64,000 nucleotides of DNA from an uncultured Oscillospiraceae bacterium (GCA_900539165.1 UQAZ01000005.1:49921-113920); one strand, 5' to 3'. Positions 44,498-54,106 are shown, counted from the stretch's first letter. The notes: generated by a model from the sequence alone, not told the origin. A program made the numbers and translations.

Positions 44498-46351
44498 TTA
44501 GCTTAACTGTGCCTTGCCTGTGCAAAGCTCGTAGTATCTGCCCTTTAGAGCAAGCAAATTGTTGTGGTCGCCTCTTTCGATAATCTCGCCGTTTTCGAGT
44601 ACCATAATCGCATTTGAGTTCCTTACCGTTGAAAGTCTGTGTGCGATAACAAATACGGTTCGGCCTATCATCAACCTGTCCATACCGTGTTCTATATGAG
44701 CCTCTGTTCTTGTGTCGATTGATGAGGTCGCCTCGTCAAGAATCATAACGGGCGGGTCTGCAACCGCTGCTCTTGCGATAGCCAAAAGCTGTCTTTGTCC
44801 CTGACTGAGATTTGCTCCGTCGGAGGTCAGCATTGTGTCGTAGCCGTCGGGCAAATGCTTAATAAATGAGTGAGCGCTTGCAAGCTTTGACGCTTCTATG
44901 CATTCCTCGTCGGTCGCCTCAAGTCTGCCGTAGCGGATGTTTTCCATTATCGTTCCGGTAAACAGATGTGTGTCCTGTAATACCATTGCCAGTGATTTTC
45001 TCAAGTCGTCCTTTTTGATACGCTTTATGTCTATTCCGTCGTAGGTTATTTCGCCCTCTTGAATGTCGTAAAAACGATTAATAAGGTTTGTGATTGTTGT
45101 TTTTCCTGCACCTGTTGAGCCTACAAAGGCTATCTTTTGTGACTGCTTTGCATAAAGGTTAATGTGCTTTAGTACAATTTTGTCCTCAACATAGCCGAAT
45201 GTTACATCATTAAATACGACCTCACCCTTTACCGGGATTATCTTGTCTCCGTCTACCCAATGCCATTGCTTGCCGTTTTCGGTGTGTATTTCCTCAAGCG
45301 TTACCGTTCCGTTGTCAACTTCGCTCGGCATATCCATAATGGCAAAAACTCTCTCTGCACCCGCAAGGGCTGAGAAAATATTGGTCATTTGGTTCATTAT
45401 CTGATTAATCGGCTGAGTGAACTGCTTTGAATAGCTGAGGAATGTAAAGAATGTACCGATGCTCAAACCGCTTGTTAAAACAAGGAAGCCGCCGACAAGA
45501 GTTACGCACGCATATGAAGCGTTATTTATGCCGGTAGAGCAGGGTCCCATAATTCCCGAGTAGAAGTTTGCGTTTGTAGCAACCTTTCTAAAGCCCTCGT
45601 TAAGCTCATCAAATTCGCTTTTTGCCTTTTCCTCGTGATTGAACACCTTGACAACCTTCATTCCCTCGATTGTCTCCTCGATGTTGCCGTTCATTTCGCC
45701 GAGTGCCTTTTGTTGAGCGCTGAAATATTTGCGTGTTTTCTTCGCGATGTTTGCGGAATTGACTATCATTATTACCAAAAATACAGCCGCAATAATGAAC
45801 AGTCTCCATTCCAAAACAATCATCATAACTATGATTCCGATAAAACTGAACACCGAGCTGACAAGCTGAACTATCGTCTGTTCAAGCATCAACTGAATGT
45901 TGTCAACATCGTTGGTGTATCGGCTCATAATTTCGCCGTGAGTTTGGGAATCAAAGTATCTCAGCGGCAAGGTTTGCATATGGCTGAATAAGTCCTTACG
46001 CAAGATATTTGTCGTTTTATACGCTATTTTTACCATAATCTTTGATTGAGTGAAAATACAAGCGCTTGCACCGATATAAAATGCAGAAACAATCAATAAG
46101 TTTTTAAGCAGCTGCTTAACTCCGACCGTTGCAAAATCGCCTGCGCTGATTGAAGAAGCAACATCGTCGAGTATCGGCTTTAACCAATATGACGCAGCCA
46201 TTTGGCATACGGTGGACAGCACGAGCGACAGGAATACTATAAAGAGCAGTCCCTTGCTCTTGCCGATGTATTCAAGGATTCTCGAAAAGGTCTTTTTTAC
46301 ATCCTTCGGCTTTTCTCCCGGTTTTCTTCCCGGAGGTCCCATTGGTGGCAT
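44498..46351 (-). CDS. ABC multidrug-type exporter, consensus-site subunit
   Basis: 617 residues: six-helix membrane domain (about 25-320), then ATPase with Walker A GSTGAGKTT, signature LSQGQRQ, Walker B VMILDEATSSID with the catalytic Glu, and H-loop VIAHRLS. The start MPPMGPPG is Pro/Gly-rich. It begins inside the stop of the partner gene (TAATG). With the partner, whose ATP site is degenerate, it forms an asymmetric heterodimer like BmrCD or TM287/288. Substrate unknown; a MarR regulator heads the operon. Confidence 0.93.
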   Translation of the reverse strand: MPPMGPPGRKPGEKPKDVKKTFSRILEYIGKSKGLLFIVFLSLVLSTVCQMAASYWLKPILDDVASSISAGDFATVGVKQLLKNLLIVSAFYIGASACIFTQSKIMVKIAYKTTNILRKDLFSHMQTLPLRYFDSQTHGEIMSRYTNDVDNIQLMLEQTIVQLVSSVFSFIGIIVMMIVLEWRLFIIAAVFLVIMIVNSANIAKKTRKYFSAQQKALGEMNGNIEETIEGMKVVKVFNHEEKAKSEFDELNEGFRKVATNANFYSGIMGPCSTGINNASYACVTLVGGFLVLTSGLSIGTFFTFLSYSKQFTQPINQIMNQMTNIFSALAGAERVFAIMDMPSEVDNGTVTLEEIHTENGKQWHWVDGDKIIPVKGEVVFNDVTFGYVEDKIVLKHINLYAKQSQKIAFVGSTGAGKTTITNLINRFYDIQEGEITYDGIDIKRIKKDDLRKSLAMVLQDTHLFTGTIMENIRYGRLEATDEECIEASKLASAHSFIKHLPDGYDTMLTSDGANLSQGQRQLLAIARAAVADPPVMILDEATSSIDTRTEAHIEHGMDRLMIGRTVFVIAHRLSTVRNSNAIMVLENGEIIERGDHNNLLALKGRYYELCTGKAQLS

Positions 46352-48090
46352 TATTCCATCACTCCTTTCTGCTGTGTTCTGTTGATTTCTTGGTAAATCT
46401 CGCTTGTTCGCATAAGCTCGTCATGTGTGCCTATGCTGTCGATTTTTCCGTCGTCAAGCACGATGATTTTGTCTGCCTCCATTACCGAACTGATACGCTG
46501 GGCAATGAGGATAACGGTTGTATCTTTCAATTCTTTATAGAAGCATTCTCTGATTTTCGCCTCGGTGGCAGTATCAACCGCAGAGGTCGAGTCGTCGAGG
46601 ATAAGCACCTTTGGTGATTTGAGTATTGCCCTTGCGATACAAAGTCTTTGCTTTTGACCGCCCGAAAGGTTGAGTCCGCCCTGAGCCAAAATCGTGTCGT
46701 ATCCGTTTGGCTGGCTCATAATGAAGTCGTGCGCCTGAGCAGCTTTGCAGGCTGCAATAACTTCTTCGTCTGTTGCGTTCTCCTTGCCCCAACGGATATT
46801 GTCCTTTATGCTTCCCGTAAACAACAAATTCTTTTGAAGCACAACGCCTATCATATCACGCAGAGCCTCTAAGTCGTATTTTTTGACATTAACTCCGTCA
46901 ATGTCTATTTCGCCGCCCGTTACATCGTAAAGTCGGGGGATAAGATTTACAAGACTTGACTTTCCGCAGCCGGTTGAGCCGATAATTCCGACAACGCTTC
47001 CCGCATCCGCCTTAAAGCTGAGGTTCGTTAAAATATCAATGCCGTCATTGTAGCCGAAGCTGACATTCTTAAATTCGACCTCGCCTTTAGGAGCTTGCGG
47101 AATGTACGGCGAATCGGGATTAACAATATCAACTTCTGTTTCTAAAACTTCAACAACTCTGTCTCCGCACGCTTTTGCACGGGTAAGCTGAAGAAACAGC
47201 ATTGATACCATCATTATGTTCATCAATACCTGCATAATGTAGCCTGCAAGTACCGAAATTTGACCTACCGCCATAAGACCGTTGCTTGCGTCAAGTGAGC
47301 CTTTGTAGTAAATATAAACGATTACCGCATTCATCATAAGCATCATAACGGGCATAATCGTTACCACAAGTCCCGCCGCTTTTGAACCTTGCTTTGCAAG
47401 CTCGTCGGATGCCGTGTTGAATTTTTCTTTTTCTTTTTCCTCACGAACGAATGCCTTAACAACCCTCATTCCGATAAGATTTTCCTGCACAACTCTGTTT
47501 ACATTATCAATTTTCTTTTGCATTTTTTGGAACATCGGAAAACCGAATTTCAAAATGACTGCAATTATAACAATCATAATCGGCAGCAAAACTAACAGAA
47601 TTACGGACAGCTTTGCGTTGATTGAAAATGCAAAGAATGCCGAAACAATCAATAGTGCGGGCGCTCTTACCAAAATTCTCAGCCCCATCATCAGCGTGTT
47701 TTGAAGCATTGTTACATCATTTGTCATCCTTGTTGTAAGCGATGAGGTTGAGAATGTGTCAATGTTCTTAAATGAAAACGAACTGATTTTTTCATACATC
47801 GCCTTTCTCAGTCGATAGCTGAATTTTTGGCTTACAACCGACGATGTTTTCATAGTTGTAAGTCCGCCGCAAAGACCTATAACAGCCATAATGAACATTA
47901 ATAATCCGATTTGCGCAATCTTCAACTTCAGCGGTGCAGAATCCGATTGGGCATTTTTTACCATTTCATATACGCTGTTTGCGATAGACGGCATGGCAAG
48001 CTCGCAGACTGCTTCAATTATCATACCTGCCGCACTTGCAAAGCACAGCCAGCCTAAGCCGTGTAGGTATTTTGACAGCTTTTTAATCAT
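46351..48090 (-). CDS. ABC multidrug-type exporter, degenerate-site subunit
   Basis: 579 residues from the ATG at 48090 (AGGAGG upstream). Six-helix domain and ATPase with Walker A GSTGCGKSS and signature LSGGQKQR. Walker B reads VLILDDSTSAVD, with Asp in place of the catalytic Glu, and the H-loop reads LIAQRIS, with Gln for His. Both changes mark a non-hydrolysing site. Its start overlaps the end of the MarR gene by 8 bases, and its stop overlaps the start of the partner. A longer start would lie inside marR and lose the ribosome binding site. Confidence 0.92.
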   Translation of the reverse strand: MIKKLSKYLHGLGWLCFASAAGMIIEAVCELAMPSIANSVYEMVKNAQSDSAPLKLKIAQIGLLMFIMAVIGLCGGLTTMKTSSVVSQKFSYRLRKAMYEKISSFSFKNIDTFSTSSLTTRMTNDVTMLQNTLMMGLRILVRAPALLIVSAFFAFSINAKLSVILLVLLPIMIVIIAVILKFGFPMFQKMQKKIDNVNRVVQENLIGMRVVKAFVREEKEKEKFNTASDELAKQGSKAAGLVVTIMPVMMLMMNAVIVYIYYKGSLDASNGLMAVGQISVLAGYIMQVLMNIMMVSMLFLQLTRAKACGDRVVEVLETEVDIVNPDSPYIPQAPKGEVEFKNVSFGYNDGIDILTNLSFKADAGSVVGIIGSTGCGKSSLVNLIPRLYDVTGGEIDIDGVNVKKYDLEALRDMIGVVLQKNLLFTGSIKDNIRWGKENATDEEVIAACKAAQAHDFIMSQPNGYDTILAQGGLNLSGGQKQRLCIARAILKSPKVLILDDSTSAVDTATEAKIRECFYKELKDTTVILIAQRISSVMEADKIIVLDDGKIDSIGTHDELMRTSEIYQEINRTQQKGVME

Positions 48091-48553
48091 TTGCCATTTC
48101 CTCCTGTTTAGTATAATTATCAATAAGCTTGTCGAGTATATCGGACAGAGCAAGCACCTCGTCCTCGGAAAGTCCGTTTGTCAGTATCTTTTCCTCGGCA
48201 TCCAGCTTTGCCTTGATATGCTCGGGTGCTTTTTCACCTTTTTTTGTTAAATAAATTTCTGTTCTTCTTGCGTCCTCGCTGCTTACTTTTTTTGCAACGA
48301 ATCCCGCCTTTTCCATTCTTTTTATGCTGACAGAAACGGTTGACGGTGCAGTACCCGTCTCTTCTGCTATTTCGCTTATCGTTGCGCTTCCTTCTCGTTT
48401 TAGCATCATAATTATTCTGTGCTGCCCCGAAAACAATCCCTCGGCAGCAACAGCTCTGTTAAAATTTCTTTTTTCCAATCTGCCCAAAAGAGCGATTCTC
48501 GGCCCGATATTACCCCTCGCAGGAGCAGGCAAGCAACGCTTTTCATTACACAA
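48083..48553 (-). CDS. MarR-family transcriptional regulator
   Basis: 156 residues from a TTG at 48553, seven bases after GAGGTG. Winged helix with GQHRIIMMLKREGSATISEIAEETGTAPSTVSVSI (recognition helix) and the wing DARRTEIYLTKKG. First gene of the operon with the ABC exporter. Two copies of a 12-base palindrome lie over its own promoter start region, so autorepression relieved by an exported compound is likely. Confidence 0.9.
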   Translation of the reverse strand: MCNEKRCLPAPARGNIGPRIALLGRLEKRNFNRAVAAEGLFSGQHRIIMMLKREGSATISEIAEETGTAPSTVSVSIKRMEKAGFVAKKVSSEDARRTEIYLTKKGEKAPEHIKAKLDAEEKILTNGLSEDEVLALSDILDKLIDNYTKQEEMAND

Positions 48554-48575
48554 TTTACAGCACCTCGTTCAATAT

Positions 48576-48602
48576 TTAGCCGACTAATTATTAGCCGGCT
48601 AA
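48576..48602 (-). promoter_or_regulatory. Two MarR operator palindromes
   Basis: TTAGCCGGCTAA (48591-48602) is a perfect palindrome; TTAGCCGACTAA (48576-48587) has one change. Centres are 15 bases apart. They lie just downstream of the -10, covering the start of transcription. Confidence 0.8.
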
Positions 48603-48607
48603 CGATT

Positions 48608-48635
48608 ATTATATCACACAAAAATCCAATGTCAA
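48608..48635 (-). promoter_or_regulatory. Promoter of the marR-ABC exporter operon
   Basis: On the minus strand TTGACA (48635-48630) and TATAAT (48613-48608), 16 bases apart. Confidence 0.85.
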
Positions 48636-48735
48636 GATTTTTTTATTTGGGAATTATTACTATTGATATACCTATTAATATATGTTAAAATACTTCACAC
48701 TTAATATTATATTACACTATAATGGGGGACGGCTT

Positions 48736-49596
48736 GTGGATTACAATCTTTGTGATTATAAATCGCTCGTAAGGCTATTAACACCGTACGGCTTTAACTT
48801 TTCTAAAGCACTCGGTCAAAATTTTATAATAGATTCCTCGGTCTGTCCGACTATGGTAGAAATGCTCGGCACGGATAAAAATACAGGTGTTCTTGAAATC
48901 GGACCCGGTGTCGGCGTGCTTACTAAAGAACTTTGCAAAGCATCGGGCAAGGTTGTTTCTGTCGAGCTTGACGAAAGATTGTATCCCGTGCTTGATAAAA
49001 CGCTTGAGGATTACGACAATTTTGAGCTTGTCAAGGGCGATTGTATGAAGCTAAACCTCAAGGAGATAATTGAGGAAAAGCTTGCCGGATTCGACACAAT
49101 AAAAGTCTGTGCAAATCTCCCGTATTATATTACCTCTCCTGTTATTATGAGCTTGCTTGAAAGCAAATTGCCCATTACTGAAATAGAGGTTATGGTTCAG
49201 CAGGAGGCGGCTGAAAGGCTTTGCGCAGAAATCGGCAGCCGTGAGGCAGGTGCCGTCAGCGTTGCAGTCAGCTATTACGGCGAGGCTCAAATCCTCTTTA
49301 ATGTCGGCAGAGAATGTTTTATGCCCTCACCAAAGGTGGATAGCTCTGTAATTAAAATCAGGCTTTATGATGAGCCGAAATATGTTGTTAAAAACGAAAA
49401 AAGATTTTTCTCTCTCATAAAGGGAATTTTTGCTCAGAGAAGAAAAACTCTTGTTAATTCGCTTTCAAATTCTGTCGGATTACCTAAGACGGAAATTCAA
49501 AATTCACTTTCACAAATGGGACTTGCTCCTACCGTGAGAGCAGAAAATTTGACTATGGAGGAGCTTGTTGAGTTAAGCGAGCTTTTGATTAAATAA
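48736..49596 (+). CDS. rsmA: 16S rRNA dimethyladenosine transferase
   Basis: 286 residues from a GTG at 48736 (GGGGGA upstream). Methylates two adenosines at the 3' end of 16S rRNA; also called KsgA. FSKALGQNFIID, the SAM loop LEIGPGVGVLTKEL and the NLPYYITSPVI motif are all present, and the C-terminal helical domain (FFSLIKGIFAQRRKTL) is full. Loss gives kasugamycin resistance in other bacteria. MATE gene follows by 3 bases. Confidence 0.96.
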   Translation: MDYNLCDYKSLVRLLTPYGFNFSKALGQNFIIDSSVCPTMVEMLGTDKNTGVLEIGPGVGVLTKELCKASGKVVSVELDERLYPVLDKTLEDYDNFELVKGDCMKLNLKEIIEEKLAGFDTIKVCANLPYYITSPVIMSLLESKLPITEIEVMVQQEAAERLCAEIGSREAGAVSVAVSYYGEAQILFNVGRECFMPSPKVDSSVIKIRLYDEPKYVVKNEKRFFSLIKGIFAQRRKTLVNSLSNSVGLPKTEIQNSLSQMGLAPTVRAENLTMEELVELSELLIK

Positions 49597-49599
49597 ATT

Positions 49600-51000
49600 A
49601 TGGCAAAGAATAAGGACAAAACGCTCGTATTCAGCGATTATAAGATACCAAAAGCTGTTGCAACCCTCGCACTTCCGAGTATGATGGGTATGCTTATTAA
49701 TGTTGTCTATAATCTTGCCGATACATTTTTTGTCGGACAAACAGGGGACAGTAATCAGGTTGCGGCAGTATCGGTTGCAATGCCTGTTTTTCTGTTTTTG
49801 CTTGCTGTCGGAAATCTTTTCGGCGTCGGCGGATGTGCGTTTATAAGTCGTTCGCTCGGCGAGGGTAAGAAAGAAAAAATTAAGACTATTTCTTCGTTTT
49901 GTATCTATACCGGTCTTATGGTTTCGGTAGTGCTGGGCGTGCTGTTTATTCTTTTCAAAAAACCGTTGTTGTACCTTGTCGGTGCAAGCGATAATACTAT
50001 CGGATATGCTTGCGATTACCTGTTTTGGGTTGCCGTCGGAGCGCCAAGTGTTGTGGTAAGCATTGTAGCGTCAAACCTTGTAAGAGGCGAGGGCGCCGCC
50101 AAGGATTCTATGATAGGTATGGTTGTCGGTCAGGTGGTAAATATCGTTCTCGACCCTGTTTTCATTCTTAATTCGGGAGATAAGCTTTTGGGCATTTCGT
50201 TGCCTCTCGGCTTTGGTTTGGGAGTAAAGGGCGCCGCTATTGCAACCGTACTCGGTAATGTTGTCAGCGTTTTGTATTTTCTTGTATATTTCATAAAGGG
50301 TGGCTCGATACTTTCTGTTACACCGTCCAGATATTCTGCAAAAAACGGTATTGCAAAGGGTGTTGTCAGCGTAGGTGTACCTGCGGCTCTTAATAATCTT
50401 TTGATGTCTCTTTCAAATATCGTTATTAATATGTTTCTTTCTCGTTACGGTGATTATGCCGTTGCTGCAATGGGCGTTGCAATGAAAGCCAATATGCTCG
50501 TTGTAATGCTCCAAATCGGTCTTGCACAGGGTATTCAGCCGCTTATCGGCTATTGCTACGGCTCGCATAATTTCACACGAATGAGAAAAAGTATTCGCTT
50601 CGGTATGATGTGCAATGTTATTATCGGAGCTACCGTTACGGCGTTTTACATTGTGTTCAGAAGGTCTGTTATCGGTGTGTTTATCGACGACGAGGCTGTC
50701 ATCGAATACGGTGTTAAGATGCTCACTGCTCTTATGGTGCCGGGTACATTGCTTGGTATTATGTTTATTATCAACTTTGCGTTTCAGGGAATGGGTAAGG
50801 GTGCGCAGTCGCTCATTCTTGCCGGCTCCCGTCAGGGCTTGGTGTATTTGCCGATGCTCCTTATTATGAACTATTTTGTCGGTTTAGAGGGGATTATTTG
50901 GGCGCAGCCTGTTGCCGACCTCGTGTCGATAGCTATTGCTGTAATTATGTTCACCTCTACTATGAATAAAATTAAAAAGGAATATCCAAACCACATTTGA
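49600..51000 (+). CDS. MATE-family efflux transporter (second copy)
   Basis: 466 residues, about twelve membrane segments. ALPSMMGMLINVVYNLADTFFVGQTGD and GVGGCAFISRSLGEGK are family marks; the second half has LAQGIQPLIGYCYGSHN. It differs clearly from the MATE gene at 36987. Starts 3 bases after rsmA without a clear ribosome binding site, so translation is coupled. Substrate unknown. Confidence 0.92.
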   Translation: MAKNKDKTLVFSDYKIPKAVATLALPSMMGMLINVVYNLADTFFVGQTGDSNQVAAVSVAMPVFLFLLAVGNLFGVGGCAFISRSLGEGKKEKIKTISSFCIYTGLMVSVVLGVLFILFKKPLLYLVGASDNTIGYACDYLFWVAVGAPSVVVSIVASNLVRGEGAAKDSMIGMVVGQVVNIVLDPVFILNSGDKLLGISLPLGFGLGVKGAAIATVLGNVVSVLYFLVYFIKGGSILSVTPSRYSAKNGIAKGVVSVGVPAALNNLLMSLSNIVINMFLSRYGDYAVAAMGVAMKANMLVVMLQIGLAQGIQPLIGYCYGSHNFTRMRKSIRFGMMCNVIIGATVTAFYIVFRRSVIGVFIDDEAVIEYGVKMLTALMVPGTLLGIMFIINFAFQGMGKGAQSLILAGSRQGLVYLPMLLIMNYFVGLEGIIWAQPVADLVSIAIAVIMFTSTMNKIKKEYPNHI

Positions 51001-51024
51001 TTGTTTTTATTTTCGGGGGAAATT

Positions 51025-51606
51025 ATGATAATAGATAAGCTTGATAAAAATACGATTAATTTAATATCGGCACAAATGTCACAGGACCTCGTTAAGCATC
51101 CGCTGTTTATGTTTTTTTGCAGCGATATGAATAAACGCAGTGCGTTTATTCAGGATTATTTTAAGTATTATTTGCCCGAGTGGCTTAAAAACGATGTAGT
51201 TATTATGAATGATGAGGGTACGGCTCTCGTTGTGCTTAGCGACCCTTATGAATTTGAATATAAGTTTAAGGGCATTAATGCGTATAAAATGAAGAAGTAT
51301 AGCTTTGCTTCGACCGTTTTCGTTCATAGGGAAAATCTTGAGACGATTTGTGAGATTTTATTTCCCGAGCAAGAGCAATCGCTTGTTATGACTGTTTATG
51401 CAGGCACACTTGCTTCCCAAAAGGATGTGCTTAATCTTGTTGCTCAGGCAAGAGAGTACGCACAGACAAACGGCATTATGCTTGCTTATGACACCTTCAG
51501 TCGCAGAATGATACAACCTATTGAACAGCTTGGTTTTACGGTTGCATACAGTAAGCAGTTTCTTAATACCAGGTTTTTGGAAACCGTTATGATTTGCAAT
51601 AAGTAG
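51025..51606 (+). CDS. GNAT-like acetyltransferase
   Basis: 193 residues from the ATG at 51025, which follows GGGGGA. The N-terminal half is helical (LFMFFCSDMNKR). The C-terminal half has strands and the helix NLVAQAREYAQTNGIMLAY, then a RRMIQPIEQLGFTVAY end, which resembles the last motif of GNAT enzymes. The acetyl-CoA loop is not clearly seen, so the call is tentative. It forms an operon with rsmA and the MATE gene. Confidence 0.55.
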   Translation: MIIDKLDKNTINLISAQMSQDLVKHPLFMFFCSDMNKRSAFIQDYFKYYLPEWLKNDVVIMNDEGTALVVLSDPYEFEYKFKGINAYKMKKYSFASTVFVHRENLETICEILFPEQEQSLVMTVYAGTLASQKDVLNLVAQAREYAQTNGIMLAYDTFSRRMIQPIEQLGFTVAYSKQFLNTRFLETVMICNK

Positions 51607-51635
51607 CTTACATATATAAATGATATATAATTATA

Positions 51636-51667
51636 AAAGGTGCAGTTTTATCGACTGTACCTTTTTT
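51636..51667 (+). terminator. Terminator of the rsmA operon
   Basis: AGGTGCAGT pairs with ACTGTACCT, followed by TTTTT. Confidence 0.8.
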
Positions 51668-51685
51668 GTATGTGCTTGTGTATAA

Positions 51686-51720
51686 AAAACGGCTTGAGTA
51701 ATGGTTACTCAAGCCGTTTT
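51686..51720. terminator. Second, bidirectional terminator
   Basis: AAAACGGCTTGAGTAA pairs perfectly with TTACTCAAGCCGTTTT around a three-base loop. On the minus strand it serves the lipoprotein gene at 51754. Confidence 0.9.
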
Positions 51721-51753
51721 AATTATAAATTCAGTTTATCAATTCGCTGTGAA

Positions 51754-52725
51754 TTAGCCAACGAGTGTAATGTTCTTGGTCTTCTGCATATATTCAGCAG
51801 ATGCAGGGAATGTCCACTTCATTGTGATGTCAAGGCTTGCGCTCTTGTCCTTGATAACTGCGATGTTTGCGTGTGATACGGTTACATAAGCAAGCATTGT
51901 GTAGTCAGCACTTACGATTTCCTTAGAAGCAGTATTGATTGTAACTGTTGCAACACCGTTCTTGTAGTTTACCTTACAGTTCTCAGATGTTGTACCTGTT
52001 GACCAGCTAAGTGGGCCGATGCTGTCTACAACTGCGTCGATAGCACCAAGTGTCTGGAACATATGACCCTGAGCATCAGCGCCCGGCATACTCATATTTA
52101 CTGCCTTAGGCTGTAATTTAAGAGTGATTGTACCGTCACCGTTATCTGTAACGTTAGCAGCTAAAATATCATCAGCAACAAGTCTGCTTGTTACGAGAGA
52201 CTCACCGTTGCCATCCCATGCGTCTGTATCTAACTTAGGGTCTCTGTTCGTACTTGGAACAAGACCGTTAAGACCCGGCTGATAAAGGCTGTCTACGATA
52301 CCCGGAACAAGGTTGTTGATTACCGAGTTTGATGTACCGTCGATTAAGATGTTACCAACCTTGAGGCTCTCCTCACCGAGAAGCTTGTAGTATGACTTGA
52401 TAGAGCCGTCTGCTTCTTTGTAGTCAACCATCAAGGTCTTTGAATAGTCATAAGCTTCTTTATAGAAGTTTACTACATCTTCTACACTGCCGAAATTAAT
52501 GCCACCGTATGTGCCGGCTTTGAATTCGTCAATAGCAGGAGTGTCAACATCATTAGCAGCGTTGCCGTTGCTGTCGCCTGTGTTCTTCCACTCGCCTGAC
52601 TTAACCTCGTTGATAGCCTGAATGGTACCTTTTGTTACATAGTTGATTTTTGCACAGCCGGCGAATGATGCGATAAGAGCAACAGCCATTACTGCACATA
52701 AAATTCTTTTCATAGTTTTCTTCAT
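51754..52725 (-). CDS. Putative lipoprotein, function unknown
   Basis: 323 residues. Lipoprotein signal with FAGC and the lipid cysteine at residue 24. The mature protein begins with an acidic linker (SNGNAANDVDTPAIDE), followed by a mixed alpha/beta domain. Segments SVEDVVNFYKEAYDYSK and repeated VTDNGDGTITLKLQ-like strands are seen. I do not recognise the family. Its own terminator and position between two plus-strand operons make it a single-gene unit. The AAAGGGGA site precedes the start. Confidence 0.75.
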   Translation of the reverse strand: MKKTMKRILCAVMAVALIASFAGCAKINYVTKGTIQAINEVKSGEWKNTGDSNGNAANDVDTPAIDEFKAGTYGGINFGSVEDVVNFYKEAYDYSKTLMVDYKEADGSIKSYYKLLGEESLKVGNILIDGTSNSVINNLVPGIVDSLYQPGLNGLVPSTNRDPKLDTDAWDGNGESLVTSRLVADDILAANVTDNGDGTITLKLQPKAVNMSMPGADAQGHMFQTLGAIDAVVDSIGPLSWSTGTTSENCKVNYKNGVATVTINTASKEIVSADYTMLAYVTVSHANIAVIKDKSASLDITMKWTFPASAEYMQKTKNITLVG

Positions 52726-52861
52726 ACTTGGGAATCCCCTTTCCTTAATGTGTCTTTATTCAATATAGAAAACATTACATACTAAATTTATTATAAATTA
52801 ACAAAAAAGTCAATAGTATTTTGCAAATTATTCAAAAATAAATAAATTTGAGCGTTTTTTG

Positions 52862-52890
52862 TTGTGCATAAATATTTATTGTGGTATAAT
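52862..52890 (+). promoter_or_regulatory. Promoter of the zinc-ribbon protein operon
   Basis: TTGTGC at 52862-52867 and TATAAT at 52885-52890, 17 bases apart. Confidence 0.6.
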
Positions 52891-52916
52891 TATCAAAAAA
52901 ATCGGAGGTATTGTAT

Positions 52917-53642
52917 ATGAGATGCAAGAATTGCGGAAGCGAAAACGAAGATAATTTGTATATATGCCAAAATTGCGGTTCTCCTCTTTATGATGAGAAC
53001 GAGCCTGTTGCCGAGGACGGCAATAATAACGGGGATGAAATGGGTACTACCAGAGTGGTTCCTGCCGTTACAGCATATTCTGCGGATGATTCTGCTCAGC
53101 AGACCCCTGCTCCTAATCAGCCTAAACCGCCTGTTGATGACGATGAGGATGAAAAGAAGAAAAAGCAGCAAACTGCAATCATTATTGCTCTTGCCGTTGT
53201 GCTTGTGGTTATAGTTGCGGTGCTTGTTGGCGTTTTGGTTAAAAATTCGTCCGATAAAAAACCCGAAACTTCTGTTTCATCATCAAGCAGCGAAGCTACC
53301 ACTCAGCCTACAACAGCGTATGTTGTCAAGCCTACCACAGAGGCTGCCACTCAGCCGACTACCGAGCCTGCTACGCAAGCTCCTACCGAGGCTGAGGCTA
53401 AGAAATATATCATCGAAGTTATGTGTCCTGACGGCGGCGGATATGTAAGAGGCGGAGGAGAAATCGAGGTCAATAAGGAAATTACCGTTATGGCTTCTCC
53501 TGACGGCGGTTTTGAGTTTGACGGTTGGTACGAAAACGGTAAGCGAGTTTCTACAAATCAAAATTATACCTTTACCGTTGTTAAAAACAGAACACTTATT
53601 GCCAAGTACATCGAAATAACCGAATCTACGGAGGCACAGTAA
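52917..53642 (+). CDS. Zinc-ribbon membrane protein with InlB B-repeat-like domain
   Basis: 241 residues from the ATG at 52917 (GGAGGT upstream). An N-terminal zinc ribbon with two CxxC pairs (CKNCGSENED, CQNCGS) is followed by an acidic linker, one membrane span (about 83-105) and a long Thr/Ser/Pro/Glu linker (TTQPTT repeats). The end, residues about 160-235, is a strand domain with GGGYVRGGGEI, FEFDGWYENGKRV and TLIAKYI, which resembles the divergent InlB B-repeat. The ribbon should be inside and the repeat domain outside the cell. Role unknown. The stop overlaps the next start by one base. Confidence 0.8.
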   Translation: MRCKNCGSENEDNLYICQNCGSPLYDENEPVAEDGNNNGDEMGTTRVVPAVTAYSADDSAQQTPAPNQPKPPVDDDEDEKKKKQQTAIIIALAVVLVVIVAVLVGVLVKNSSDKKPETSVSSSSSEATTQPTTAYVVKPTTEAATQPTTEPATQAPTEAEAKKYIIEVMCPDGGGYVRGGGEIEVNKEITVMASPDGGFEFDGWYENGKRVSTNQNYTFTVVKNRTLIAKYIEITESTEAQ

Positions 53643-54106
53643 TGTCCAGAGGTGATAAAGCAAGAGAGTATTTTACCCAGGGATATAATTGCGCTCAGTC
53701 CGTTGCAATGGCTTTTTCTGATATAATAGGTATAAATAAAGAGACGGTTGCAAAAATGGTTTCCGGCTTTGGCGGCGGAATGGGCAGAATGCGTGAGTTG
53801 TGCGGAGCTTTCAGCGGAGCAACTTTCGTACTATCCTGTCTTTACGGTTATGACGATACCGAAAACGCAGAATTAAAGACCGAACTTTATAAAAGAGTGC
53901 AACAGCTCGGTGCAAAGTTTAAGCAGGATAACGGCTCCGTTGTGTGTCGTGAATTGCTTGGACTTGATACAAAGGGAGCAGACGACCCAACGCCCGAAAA
54001 GCGAACAAATGAGTATTACAGTAAGCGCCCTTGCCCGGAACTTGTGCATTACATGGCTGATGTTTTGCAGGATTATATAGGTAATAATCCTTATCGGTTA
54101 TTATAA
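53642..54106 (+). CDS. C_GCAxxG_C_C family protein
   Basis: 154 residues. Named for its conserved cysteine pattern, visible here as GYNCAQSV, LCGAFSG, VVCRELLG and RPCPELV. Such proteins are small, helical and probably bind a metal or redox cofactor; some are fused to redox proteins. The function is not known. Starts in the TAATG overlap with the zinc-ribbon gene. Confidence 0.88.
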   Translation: MSRGDKAREYFTQGYNCAQSVAMAFSDIIGINKETVAKMVSGFGGGMGRMRELCGAFSGATFVLSCLYGYDDTENAELKTELYKRVQQLGAKFKQDNGSVVCRELLGLDTKGADDPTPEKRTNEYYSKRPCPELVHYMADVLQDYIGNNPYRLL

